The notes below the pieces were generated by a model. The model saw nothing but the letters and a program-made list of their open reading frames with translations, made no database searches and was not told where the DNA came from. 64,000 bases of DNA from assembly GCF_028649535.1 (NCBI RefSeq), contig NZ_JAQSJE010000007.1, positions 156,644 to 220,643 of the forward strand. Reading direction: 5' to 3'. Made by a program: the position numbers and the translations under genes. The stretch comes from Mannheimia cairinae (GTDB lineage: Bacteria; Pseudomonadota; Gammaproteobacteria; Enterobacterales; Pasteurellaceae). Positions 31,082 to 38,746 of this stretch are shown piece after piece; the first letter of the stretch is position 1, and every line of letters starts with the position of its first letter.

Positions 31082-33133
31082 ATGGAAAAACTAAGTTTAA
31101 AAACGCACTATTCGGTGGCTGAATTATTAAGTTTTAAGTTATCTAGCTTGCCGAGTGCTCATAAAAATGTATTAGAAAAAGCCGTTAGGGAAAACTGGCA
31201 ATCTCAAAAACGGCAAGGACGTGGCGGTGGTGTTGAGTATGCTTTCAGCACACTCCCCCTAGAAATCCAACAAGAAATTTTGCTGAAAACTGCCCCACAG
31301 CAAACCGCAGTGGAAGTGCGAAAAATCGAAGAAATTCGACCGCTTGCAAGCAATGAGTTGTGGCAGATGTGGGACGAAGCCTCAGTAATGGCTCAAGAAA
31401 AAGCGAAAGCTAAGCTCGGTGCAATGTTTGCTATAGCGAGTTTAGTCGAAACAGGCACGAACTTACTGCAAGCGATTGAAATGGTGGCAGGTAAGCAAAA
31501 TGCAGAATTACAGCGTGGCGAAAAACCACTGACTGTTGGCTCTTTAAAAAATTGGTGGTATCGGGTGAAAGATGCTCCCCGTCAAGACTGGTTGCCGTTA
31601 ATGCTCTGCAATAGTGGTAAAGCCAGTAAAAACGTGGCGGAAATGAGTGAAGAGGCTTGGAAGTTTTTCAAAAACAGTTACTACAGCCGAGAGCAACGTA
31701 CCTTTAACCACTGCTATCAAATTTTAAAAGAAACCGCTGCTTTACAGGGTTGGGTTATTCCTGCCGTCTCTAGCCTAAAACGCAAAATGGAGCGAGAGGC
31801 CAGCCAAATTGAGGCAACTTATCGTAGAGGCGGCACTTATGCAATGAGCCGACTTTATCCATCACAGGTGCGAACAGTGGCAATGCTACAAGCGATGGAA
31901 TGGATTAACGGCGACGGCTATCAACACAATGTATGGGTACGCTTTCCTGACGGCGAAATCAAACGTCCAAAAAGTTGGATCTGGCAAGATGTCCGCACCC
32001 GTAAAATTTTGGCGGCAAGAACGGATAAATCAGAGAACACCGACACTATTCGCCTTGCCTTGTTAGATGTTATCAGCCGTTACGGCTTACCGAAACATTT
32101 AACCATTGATAACACTCGTGCGGCAGCGAATAAGAAGATGACAGGCGGCATTAAAAACCGTTACCGCTACACCGTTAAAGAAGATGAAGTGCAAGGGATT
32201 ATCCCAGCTCTCGGCATACAGCTACATTGGACAAGTATTCAATTTGGCAAAGGACGAGGGCAAGCCAAGCCCGTTGAGCGTGCCTTTTCACACGGCGGTT
32301 TAGGCGATTATGTGGATAAGCATATTTTATTGGCAGGGGCTTACGCTGGGGCAAATGCTTATGAAAAGCCTGATTATGACGGCAAAAACGGTTCAGAGCA
32401 GCCTGTCGATTATGCCACTTTTATTATGGCGTTAGAACAAGGCATTGCACAGTGGAACAACGTGGAAAACCGCCTAAGTGAAATCTGTGCAGGGCAAATG
32501 AGCTATGAACAAGCCTTTGAACGAGATTGGGCAGAGGCTGAAAAACGCCCTATTACGCAATCACAACTGCGTATTCTGCTCACGTTACACGAAGAGGCAA
32601 CATTAAAGCCAGACGGCACATTCAAACTGAATGCCGGCAAGATTGGCAGTAATAAAAACCGTTATGAGTGTGTAGAGCTGATTGGTTCGCAACATCATAA
32701 AGTGGTGGTGCGATATGACCCAGCCGATCTCCATAACAAAGTGTGGGTTTATGCACTGACAGGCGAATACCTAGGCGAGGCACAGGCAACGGAGAAAGTT
32801 GGTTTCGGCGATAGCCAAGCAGGGCGTGAATACAACCGCAAAATGCGTGAATGGGTTCGCAATCAAGAGAAAGCGATTAAAGCCCGAATGGCAGCAGAAG
32901 AGATGGAGCTATCGAATTACCACCCTGATGTGGAATTTGAAGAACGGTTTATGGAAGTGCTAAATGATTTTGCCAAAGAGCCGAAAGCCCCAATCGAGGC
33001 GGAAATCGTAGAAGAACATTTATTCGACTTCAACGCCGTCCGTAAATCGGAAACAGTAGTTGAAACAGAAGAAATCAGCGAGTTTGACCAAGCCTTTATG
33101 CGAGGCGTGTCAATGCTAAAACGGACAAAATAA
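31082..33133 (+). CDS. MuA-like DDE transposase
   Basis: Catalyses strand transfer for integration and replicative transposition. 683 residues, close to MuA (663). N-terminal winged-helix domain (WQSQKRQGRGGGVEYAF) recognises end or enhancer sites; the catalytic core has the DDE residues in INGDGYQHNVWV (about residue 277), LTIDNTRAAANK (about 345) and AKPVERAFSHGG (about 400). The C-terminal part (residues 590-683) would bind MuB. AGGAACA precedes the ATG. Confidence 0.93.
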   Translation: MEKLSLKTHYSVAELLSFKLSSLPSAHKNVLEKAVRENWQSQKRQGRGGGVEYAFSTLPLEIQQEILLKTAPQQTAVEVRKIEEIRPLASNELWQMWDEASVMAQEKAKAKLGAMFAIASLVETGTNLLQAIEMVAGKQNAELQRGEKPLTVGSLKNWWYRVKDAPRQDWLPLMLCNSGKASKNVAEMSEEAWKFFKNSYYSREQRTFNHCYQILKETAALQGWVIPAVSSLKRKMEREASQIEATYRRGGTYAMSRLYPSQVRTVAMLQAMEWINGDGYQHNVWVRFPDGEIKRPKSWIWQDVRTRKILAARTDKSENTDTIRLALLDVISRYGLPKHLTIDNTRAAANKKMTGGIKNRYRYTVKEDEVQGIIPALGIQLHWTSIQFGKGRGQAKPVERAFSHGGLGDYVDKHILLAGAYAGANAYEKPDYDGKNGSEQPVDYATFIMALEQGIAQWNNVENRLSEICAGQMSYEQAFERDWAEAEKRPITQSQLRILLTLHEEATLKPDGTFKLNAGKIGSNKNRYECVELIGSQHHKVVVRYDPADLHNKVWVYALTGEYLGEAQATEKVGFGDSQAGREYNRKMREWVRNQEKAIKARMAAEEMELSNYHPDVEFEERFMEVLNDFAKEPKAPIEAEIVEEHLFDFNAVRKSETVVETEEISEFDQAFMRGVSMLKRTK

Positions 33134-33139
33134 CGAGGC

Positions 33140-33187
33140 TTTAAACGTTATTTAAACATTTAAAGCCACATTTAAACAGGGTTTAAA
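33140..33187. repeat. Phased TTTAAA array after transposase A
   Basis: Five TTTAAA hexamers at 33140, 33151, 33159, 33171 and 33182 (spacings 11, 8, 12, 11). It is the longest of these arrays and lies between transposase A and the antisense cargo gene. Confidence 0.7.
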
Positions 33188-33193
33188 CCCCTC

Positions 33194-33721
33194 TTAAGGA
33201 GTTACAAATGAATATTCAGGTAAATCATAAATGTGATGAATCTCTTTACCATTCTCATCAAGAAATGGCGAAGGCACAGGCATCTTATCGCACCAAACGG
33301 GTACATCGTCTAAAAGCTGATTTAGATTACTTAAAAAACTCAGAGAAGTATCAGCAACTTTCTGAGCTGACGAAGTCCGAAGCGTTTCAAGCTCTAGTAG
33401 CCTATTTTGAACCACTAATGAGCCAGTTACCAACCGCCAGTAAGCGTAAACCAATACCAATGAACGATGATCTTTTAGCTCACTTTTTATCTTTTTGCGT
33501 TCTTTCTCTGGAAGAGCGTAGACAGACAGCCAATAAGGGCGATAAGTGCTTTCTTCCTGTTCAAGATATTTATCAATGCCTATCTTTGATTTTATTAAAA
33601 CAGAAAGTTTCTCAAAGTCCTCGGTCTGCCAGCCTTTAAAACAAATATCAAAGGCATATTCAGCAGCACCTTCTAACTCTTGAGCATCAAAGTCAGTTGG
33701 CAATTTTAATAAGTTAAACAT
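33194..33721 (-). CDS. Unknown cargo protein, antisense between transposase genes A and B
   Basis: 175 residues, not recognised. Starts MFNLLKLPTDFD with GGAGGA 5 bases upstream of ATG 33721 on the minus strand. Soluble, acidic, helical, with an aromatic middle (YRPYWLSVYALPEKE) and a C-terminus HHIYDLPEYSF. A possible promoter (TTGTTT, 18 bp, CATAAT with the -10 at 33755-33750) lies in the first codons of the MuB gene. Codon-position GC by my rough count falls 1st>2nd>3rd in this frame, as in real genes of this genome, while the opposite-strand frame does not. Its orientation against the lytic operon suggests expression in the lysogen (moron). Confidence 0.6.
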   Translation of the reverse strand: MFNLLKLPTDFDAQELEGAAEYAFDICFKGWQTEDFEKLSVLIKSKIGIDKYLEQEESTYRPYWLSVYALPEKERKKIKSELKDHRSLVLVYAYWRLVTGSLVVQNRLLELETLRTSSAQKVADTSLSFLSNLNQLLDDVPVWCDKMPVPSPFLDENGKEIHHIYDLPEYSFVTP

Positions 33722-33752
33722 ACATCCTCCAAATAAAAGACGGGACACTATT

Positions 33753-34670
33753 ATGACACTAATCGACCAAATCAAACAACATATCGCCGATAACGGCATA
33801 TCACAGGCAAGACTTGCCAAAGAAAGTGGGATTAACGCAGGGGCATTATCCGCCTATTTAAACGGTAACTACCAAGGCGATATTGCAAATTTAGAAGCAA
33901 AATTGACCGCTTATTTTGAGAAAAAAGAAGTGCAAGCTCGTGAATTTGTAGAAGCACCGGCATTTATCGAAACCGCAACGGCTCGCCAAATTTTTAAAAC
34001 GTTGGAATTTGCCCAAATCGCTAACTGTATGGCAACCGTTTATGGAATGTCGGGCGTAGGCAAAACCAAAGCCATTCAGGAGTTTAAAAAAGGTCGGGCT
34101 AATGTGTGGCTGGTTACGGCAAGCCCAAGCCGTGCAAGTTTAAGTGAGATTTTATACGAAATTGCCCTAGAGCTTGGCTTATCTGATGCACCACGCCGTA
34201 AAGGCACATTATCACGCTTAATTGCACGCAAAATCACAGGCACAGAAGGCTTGCTGATTATTGATGAAGCCGACCACTTACCTTACGAGGCGTTGGAAGA
34301 ACTCCGCATTATGCAAGAAGAAGCAAATATCGGTTTAGTGCTGGTGGGTAACGACAAAGTGTACACCCGAATGAAAGGCGGCATTAGCCCCCACCACGAA
34401 TATGCCAGATTGTGGAGCCGAGTGGCAAAAAATACCAGTATCCAAAAAACCAAACAGGCAGACACCAAAGCGGTTGCCAAAGCGTGGGGATTAGATAGCG
34501 ACGAAGATGCACTCAAAGTAATGCAAAGTATTACCGAAACTGGTGGCGGTTTGCGAATTTTAACCCAAACCCTACGCCTTGCCGGAATGGTGGCGAAAGG
34601 ATCGGAAACCCTAATTACCGCTGATTTAATTATCAAAGCCCGTCAAGAATTGCTTGGCAAAGGAGAGTAA
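33753..34670 (+). CDS. MuB-like AAA+ ATPase
   Basis: Target-DNA-binding ATPase that brings transposase to target DNA and confers target immunity. 305 residues: N-terminal helix-turn-helix (ISQARLAKESGINAGALSAYLNG), Walker A GMSGVGKTKA (about residue 96), Walker B LLIIDEADHL (about 170), and C-terminal lid domain. Ribosome site is weak (CGGGAC). The usual A-B adjacency is broken by the inserted antisense gene, so B may be translated from a transcript running across it. Confidence 0.9.
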   Translation: MTLIDQIKQHIADNGISQARLAKESGINAGALSAYLNGNYQGDIANLEAKLTAYFEKKEVQAREFVEAPAFIETATARQIFKTLEFAQIANCMATVYGMSGVGKTKAIQEFKKGRANVWLVTASPSRASLSEILYEIALELGLSDAPRRKGTLSRLIARKITGTEGLLIIDEADHLPYEALEELRIMQEEANIGLVLVGNDKVYTRMKGGISPHHEYARLWSRVAKNTSIQKTKQADTKAVAKAWGLDSDEDALKVMQSITETGGGLRILTQTLRLAGMVAKGSETLITADLIIKARQELLGKGE

Positions 34671-34672
34671 CA

Positions 34673-34987
34673 ATGAAACGCCTAAAACCAAAACACAGCA
34701 TTAACCGCACCAACCAAGTGGCGTGCAAATTCTTAAAACAGACGCAAAAAGCGATTATTCAGCTAAATAGCCTTGGCTTTACGGTGCTAAACATTGATTT
34801 TACCCGCATTAAACCACGCATTGAGGTTGAGCTCGGTAACAACAAACATATCGCACAAACCTTGATTTATGAAGGCAAAGCATACCGCTACAGCTTCGGC
34901 AAAAGCGAAGATTTAGGCAGATGGGAAGGCTATTACACAATGCTGGAAGGCATAAGGGTGTGGTGGCGACAAGCAGCAATTAACTAA
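34673..34987 (+). CDS. Conserved phage protein of unknown function
   Basis: 104 residues, basic, starting MKRLKPKHSINRTNQ and ending GYYTMLEGIRVWWRQAAIN. It follows the MuB gene by 2 bases and precedes Gam by 13, so it is part of the early operon. Genes in this position in related Mu-like prophages are short and uncharacterised; no domain is recognisable. Confidence 0.7.
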   Translation: MKRLKPKHSINRTNQVACKFLKQTQKAIIQLNSLGFTVLNIDFTRIKPRIEVELGNNKHIAQTLIYEGKAYRYSFGKSEDLGRWEGYYTMLEGIRVWWRQAAIN

Positions 34988-35000
34988 CTAGGAGAAAACA

Positions 35001-35525
35001 ATGGCAAAACAAACTACTAAAACCCGAATGAAATCAGCAACGCAAAGTGCGATTTATCAAAGCCGAGATGAAGTGCAAAGTGCAATTAAAGAAATCGGCG
35101 ATAAACAGCGAGAGCTATTGCGATTAAGCACCGAAATGAATGATGAACTGGCAGCTATTTCGGAACGCTATGCCCCGTTATTAGAAACCATTAAAGATGA
35201 CCTAAAACCAATGCAAAAAGGTGTACAGATGTGGTGTGAGGTGCATCGTAATGAATTAACCGATAACGGCAAATGCAAAACAGGCTCATTTATTACAGGC
35301 GAAGTGCAATGGCGAGTAAAACCGCCGTCAGTAAGCGTGCGAAATGCGGAAAGCGTAATTGAATTATTAGAAAACTTTGGACTACACCAATTTATCCGCA
35401 CCAAGCAAGAGGTAAACAAAGAGGCAGTTTTAACCGACCCACAAGCGGTAGCTGCGATTGAGGGCATTAACATTAAATCTGGCGAAGAAGAATTTATTAT
35501 CAAGCCGTTTGAGCAGGAAATTTAA
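35001..35525 (+). CDS. Gam-like host-nuclease inhibitor
   Basis: Binds double-stranded DNA ends and protects phage DNA from exonucleases; homologue of Ku in fold. 174 residues, as Mu Gam. Long N-terminal helix pair (DEVQSAIKEIGDKQRELLRLSTEMNDEL... residues 22-60), then GKCKTGSFITGEVQWRVKPPSVSV and FIRTKQEVNKEAVL. GGAGAAAAC precedes the start. Confidence 0.9.
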   Translation: MAKQTTKTRMKSATQSAIYQSRDEVQSAIKEIGDKQRELLRLSTEMNDELAAISERYAPLLETIKDDLKPMQKGVQMWCEVHRNELTDNGKCKTGSFITGEVQWRVKPPSVSVRNAESVIELLENFGLHQFIRTKQEVNKEAVLTDPQAVAAIEGINIKSGEEEFIIKPFEQEI

Positions 35526-35570
35526 AGCCCATTTAAAAGCCCTTTAAACCTCGCTTTGAGGGGCTTTAGT
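35521..35570. repeat. Phased TTTAAA array and hairpin after gam
   Basis: TTTAAA at 35521, 35532 and 35543 (11-bp steps), the first overlapping the gam stop. AAAGCCC near 35536-35542 can pair with GGGGCTTT at 35560-35567, a terminator-like hairpin. Confidence 0.65.
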
Positions 35571-35598
35571 AATGTGTTTTAAACCGACAGGAGAAAAT

Positions 35599-35814
35599 AT
35601 GAAACTGAAACCAACAGAGGCGAAATTTAATCGCTATCAACATTATGCCGAGAAAGCAGCAGAAGCTGAACGTAAGGGCAATTATGAGGAGGCAAAAGAC
35701 AACTGGGAAGTTGCAAAACTATCAGCAAAAAAGACCGCTAACCGTGATTGGGCGGAGCAACGAGCTGAATTTTGTAAAAGAATGCACCAAAGACCGTTTG
35801 AGGAGGATAAATGA
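35599..35814 (+). CDS. ANR-family (AraC-negative-regulator-like) protein
   Basis: 71 residues from ATG 35599 (CAGGAGA upstream). The pattern YQHYAEKAAEAERKGNYEEAKDNWEVAKL followed by NRDWAEQRAEFCKRMHQR closely follows the ANR family first described in enteric pathogens, where the proteins bind AraC-type activators and block them. Similar short proteins are known from Pasteurellaceae phages. The next gene overlaps its stop (ATGATG). Its target here is unknown. Confidence 0.6.
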   Translation: MKLKPTEAKFNRYQHYAEKAAEAERKGNYEEAKDNWEVAKLSAKKTANRDWAEQRAEFCKRMHQRPFEEDK

Positions 35815-36005
35815 TGACCGAAAGAGAAAAAAGCGAGCTTAACAGTCAGTTAAATGAGGCGGTAATGCAACTTATACAGGCTCAAAAGTATTTAAACCAG
35901 CGTGATTTTATTCGCAGCGGTGTGCATCTTAGTACAGTGCAGGATATGTTACCAAAGGTGCATTTAAAGTTATTTACGGCTAATCGTAAACTGCATACAC
36001 ATTAA
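35811..36005 (+). CDS. Small phage protein of unknown function
   Basis: 64 residues, mostly helical (TEREKSELNSQLNEAVMQLIQAQKYLNQ). AGGAGG lies 5 bases before ATG 35811, which overlaps the stop of the ANR gene; ATG 35814 is an alternative. No family recognised. Confidence 0.6.
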   Translation: MMTEREKSELNSQLNEAVMQLIQAQKYLNQRDFIRSGVHLSTVQDMLPKVHLKLFTANRKLHTH

Positions 36006-36026
36006 CAACCAAACTAGGAGTTAAAA

Positions 36027-36971
36027 ATGAAAAACAGTGATTTTATCCAAATGAACCAATGCCATATTTTCAGCATTAAGTTCCCCACTGACAATATCAG
36101 AGAGGTATTAGAACAAGCAGAAATTGATTTGGGCGATAGCCATACCCAAGTGGAGATTGTGAAAAATCCGATGACCGGTAATAAAGTGCAAGAACTTGAA
36201 AATGGCTTGTTCTTTACGATGAGAACCACTTTTAAGAAAGTTACCAAGGAGTTGCTGACCGCAAAAATTTATGAGTTAAAACAAGAGTTCAAGGCTCGCC
36301 CTGATTTAGTGCCACCCAGCAATGAAAAAGAATGGCGTATCCAAGCCGAATTGGAACTCTTTCATATGGTGCCGTTTTCATCTGAGCTAGTAAATATCTT
36401 TTATAGCCCCGAAAAAGAACTATTGATAACGAATAGTCGCTCTAAACACAGCAAATTAGCACTTCATCATTTGATTAAATTATTTGGTTTAGCCGGATTT
36501 AGAAGTGTGGTGGTATCAGATGAAAAACTCGGTTTAAACACACGTCTAAAAGATTACTTATCTGAAGGTAAGCCGATGTTTAAATTCTTAAATTTTGAAC
36601 ACGAGACTACGTTAGGTAATCGTGAAGAAAGTGATGAAACATTTTTGACTTGTCGCCACCTAGATAGCGAAAAAGGGAAAAATAAAGCACTTGAAGCATT
36701 AAATAACGGCTTTAGAGTGCAATCCGCAAAAATGCGATATGACGAAGGAAATTTTCCCGTGCATTTTAAGTTGGACGGTAATTTAAAAATCCGTTCAATG
36801 CGTTTTGTTGAATATGGTGATGTAAGCAAACAGTTAAACGCTCCAAATTTTGCCGGTAAATCCCTTGCTTTTACTGAGTATTTGGAAAGCCAATTCAGTG
36901 CATTGTTAAAAATTGCAGGTGATACGGTATTGGAATTTGTGGACGAAACCAAATTGGAGAGTTTTGTTTAA
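36027..36971 (+). CDS. RdgC-like recombination-associated protein
   Basis: 314 residues. The order of segments follows RdgC, a ring-shaped DNA-binding protein that limits RecA: N-terminal hydrophobic part, a central LVNIFYSPEKELLITNSRSKHSKLALHHLIKLFG (RdgC has an equivalent around its MWID...LLRKSLG region), then LKDYLSEGKPMFKFLNFEHETTL, an LTCRHLDSEK-like strand, GNLKIRSMRF near the end (RdgC DGSLKRLKF) and a final helix EYLESQFSALLKIAGD. Identity is low, so the call is by pattern. In a transposing phage it may shield DNA from host recombination. Confidence 0.7.
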   Translation: MKNSDFIQMNQCHIFSIKFPTDNIREVLEQAEIDLGDSHTQVEIVKNPMTGNKVQELENGLFFTMRTTFKKVTKELLTAKIYELKQEFKARPDLVPPSNEKEWRIQAELELFHMVPFSSELVNIFYSPEKELLITNSRSKHSKLALHHLIKLFGLAGFRSVVVSDEKLGLNTRLKDYLSEGKPMFKFLNFEHETTLGNREESDETFLTCRHLDSEKGKNKALEALNNGFRVQSAKMRYDEGNFPVHFKLDGNLKIRSMRFVEYGDVSKQLNAPNFAGKSLAFTEYLESQFSALLKIAGDTVLEFVDETKLESFV

Positions 36972-37028
36972 AACCCATTTACAGCCCTTTTAAATCTCCC
37001 CCTAGCCCCCTCTTTATTAAAGAGGGGG
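36967..37028. repeat. Phased TTTAAA array followed by a palindromic element
   Basis: TTTAAA at 36967, TTTACA at 36978 and TTTAAA at 36989 (11-bp steps), then TCTCCCCCTAG and the palindrome CCCCCTCTTTA-TTAAAGAGGGGG's arms at 37006-37028. The palindrome is the same dispersed family as in the host chromosome (17457, 27214). Confidence 0.75.
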
Positions 37029-37073
37029 AATGAAGAAGAAAGGGTTGAATAATGTGTTTTACAGGAGAAAACA

Positions 37074-37616
37074 ATGACAGATAAAGCCAAACTAATACAG
37101 CTGATCCATATTGCCAAATCACAGCTGGCAATGGACGATTTGAGCTACCGAGAGCTACTCAAACGGCTGACAAATAAAACCAGCTCAACAAAATGCACGG
37201 TGGTGGAATTACACAAGATTTTGCACGAATTACAGGGTAAAGGAGCAAAAGTAAAATATTTTGTAAAACGTGGCAAAAAACCGACCGCTTACAGCCCTGC
37301 CACTGGTGAAACCAAAGTGAAAAGTGAGATCGTGCATAAAATCCGTGCTATTTGGATTACGATGGGCAAACACGGCTTTTTACGTGATAGCAGTGAGCAA
37401 GCCTTAAATGCTTATGTAAGAAAAGTAATTAACAAAAACCGCTCAATATTAGTGCTAAATGTAGGAGCTTTAGACGGTAATGATGCCGTTAAAATACTTG
37501 AAATTCTGAAAAAGTGGCATATGCGGGTGATGAAAAAGGCATTGGAAGAAAAAGGTTTTCTGGCAGTTGGAAAAGATTACGATTTAATGGTGGTGGCTTA
37601 CAATGAAACTATGTAG
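37074..37616 (+). CDS. GemA-like protein (Mu gp16, DUF1018)
   Basis: 180 residues. Typical N-terminus AKLIQLIHIAKSQLAMDDLSYRELLKRLT and the central IRAIWITMGKHGFLRDSSEQALNAYVRK. In Mu, GemA changes host gene expression and DNA supercoiling. AGGAGAAAAC precedes the ATG; the gene after it overlaps by 14 bases. Confidence 0.85.
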   Translation: MTDKAKLIQLIHIAKSQLAMDDLSYRELLKRLTNKTSSTKCTVVELHKILHELQGKGAKVKYFVKRGKKPTAYSPATGETKVKSEIVHKIRAIWITMGKHGFLRDSSEQALNAYVRKVINKNRSILVLNVGALDGNDAVKILEILKKWHMRVMKKALEEKGFLAVGKDYDLMVVAYNETM

Positions 37617-38145
37617 ATGCCCAGTTTGCCATAGTGATATACATTTAGAATCTCTAGTCGAAGATGAAGCAGGGCGTGAATTACTCGGTAAAATCAGCCA
37701 ATTAACGCACGGTGTAGCTCAACCGTTGGTAAATTACTTAGGCTTATTTAAGCCACTAAAAAGCAACCTTAACAACGCCCGTGCGTTGAAGATTTTAAAC
37801 GATGTATTAGATCTATACCCTTGCTCGCTATTATTGGCTCAAGCCTTATCGGAGACTGTTGCAAGTATACGTAAAAAACGGCAGCAAGCCTTGCAAACAG
37901 GGCAAAAAATCGAACCGCTTAATAGCCATAACTATTTGAAATCGGTTTATGAAACTCAGAAAGTGCATTTTGCCGTCGTGCGAACAGGGAAAACAGAAAA
38001 TGAAACCGTAAAAGCCGAGCAAGCTAAATTAGAAAAAATCCGCAACGCCATTGCTTATGTGCAGCGGTATATTGATTTAGGGCGAGAGGAAGTTGTAAAA
38101 GATAGTCCTGAATATCAGATTTGGTTAGCCCATAACCCCAAATAA
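37603..38145 (+). CDS. Phage protein with N-terminal zinc-ribbon-like motif
   Basis: 180 residues beginning MKLCRCPVCHSDIHLESL; the CRCPVC pair suggests half of a zinc site, and no second CxxC pair follows, so it may bind metal as a dimer or not at all. The remainder is helical and charged (ASIRKKRQQALQTGQKI). It overlaps the gemA-like gene and ends at a terminator, closing the early operon. A gene of this kind follows gemA in several Mu-like prophages; function unknown. Confidence 0.65.
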   Translation: MKLCRCPVCHSDIHLESLVEDEAGRELLGKISQLTHGVAQPLVNYLGLFKPLKSNLNNARALKILNDVLDLYPCSLLLAQALSETVASIRKKRQQALQTGQKIEPLNSHNYLKSVYETQKVHFAVVRTGKTENETVKAEQAKLEKIRNAIAYVQRYIDLGREEVVKDSPEYQIWLAHNPK

Positions 38146-38148
38146 CAC

Positions 38149-38171
38149 AAGCCACCGGAAGGTGGCTTTTT
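38149..38171 (+). terminator. Terminator of the early operon
   Basis: AAGCCACC (38149-38156) pairs with GGTGGCTT (38161-38168), loop GGAA, then TTTTT. Confidence 0.9.
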
Positions 38172-38199
38172 AACTTTTTGAAAGTGCGATAAAACCTGA

Positions 38200-38239
38200 T
38201 TTAAACAGGCTTTAAACGGGTTTTAAGATTGAGTTTAAA
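38200..38239. repeat. Phased TTTAAA array before mor
   Basis: TTTAAA at 38200 and 38211, TTTAAG at 38222 and TTTAAA at 38234 (11, 11, 12 bp). It lies between the early terminator and the mor promoter region. Confidence 0.7.
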
Positions 38240-38246
38240 AAAATAT

Positions 38247-38294
38247 TTCACAAAATAGAAATGGTTTTTTATACAATAATCGAAAATGGTTTTT
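38247..38294 (+). promoter_or_regulatory. Putative mor promoter flanked by a direct repeat
   Basis: TTCACA (38247-38252), 17 bp, TATACA (38270-38275) is a weak sigma-70 match. AAATGGTTTTT occurs at 38259-38269 and 38284-38294, one copy on each side of the -10, which suggests a regulator site. Confidence 0.4.
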
Positions 38295-38310
38295 GGATAG
38301 GAAATAAACA

Positions 38311-38670
38311 ATGGAATTAGTGGATATTTTTGAAGAAAAAGCCCCAGAAGTGTTAGCCGATTTAGCCAAGCATATTGAAACGGAATTAGAAGAAAAACAT
38401 CAATTTAGCCCCGAACAGGCAAAACAGGTAGGCATTGATATTGCACAGCGGATTGCTCAAAACTGGGGTGGAGAGGTAATTTATATCCCTCGCAATTTAT
38501 TGATGGCTCTTAATGAGCGAGATATGAAAATTTATAATGAATTTAATGGCAACAACCACAGAGAGCTGGCTCGTAAGTATAGCGTGTCAATGCAATGGGT
38601 GTATAAGATTGTTAAACGTATCCATAAAGATGAAATTGCCCGTAGGCAGATAAATATGTTTGAAATGTAA
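38311..38670 (+). CDS. Mor-like middle-operon transcription activator
   Basis: Mor/C family activator needed to turn on later phage genes. 119 residues (Mu Mor 129): N-terminal dimerisation part and the DNA-binding half IYIPRNLLMALNERDMKIYNEFNGNNHRELARKYSVSMQWVYKIVKR, a helix-turn-helix that closely fits the family. GATAGGAAATAAAC precedes the start. No separate C activator gene is seen, so this one may control the late genes directly. Confidence 0.88.
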   Translation: MELVDIFEEKAPEVLADLAKHIETELEEKHQFSPEQAKQVGIDIAQRIAQNWGGEVIYIPRNLLMALNERDMKIYNEFNGNNHRELARKYSVSMQWVYKIVKRIHKDEIARRQINMFEM

Positions 38671-38683
38671 ATTATTTTTCATC

Positions 38684-38708
38684 GCCCTGATCTTTTTCAG
38701 GGCTTTTT
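38684..38708 (+). terminator. Terminator after mor
   Basis: GCCCTGA (38684-38690) pairs with TCAGGGC (38697-38703), followed by TTTTT. TATAAT at 38712-38717 behind it may be the -10 box of the next gene. Confidence 0.85.
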
Positions 38709-38746
38709 GTTTATAATTCTCTCAAATAATATAGTCGGAAGGGATT

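Noticed and set aside
33208-33639. Plus-strand frame of 143 codons with an AAGGAG site, opposite the antisense cargo gene
   Set aside because: My rough base count gives more G+C at third than at second codon positions in this frame, the reverse of real genes here, while the minus-strand frame fits and has its own GGAGGA site. The plus ribosome site may be a leftover of the original MuB start. Not fully excluded.
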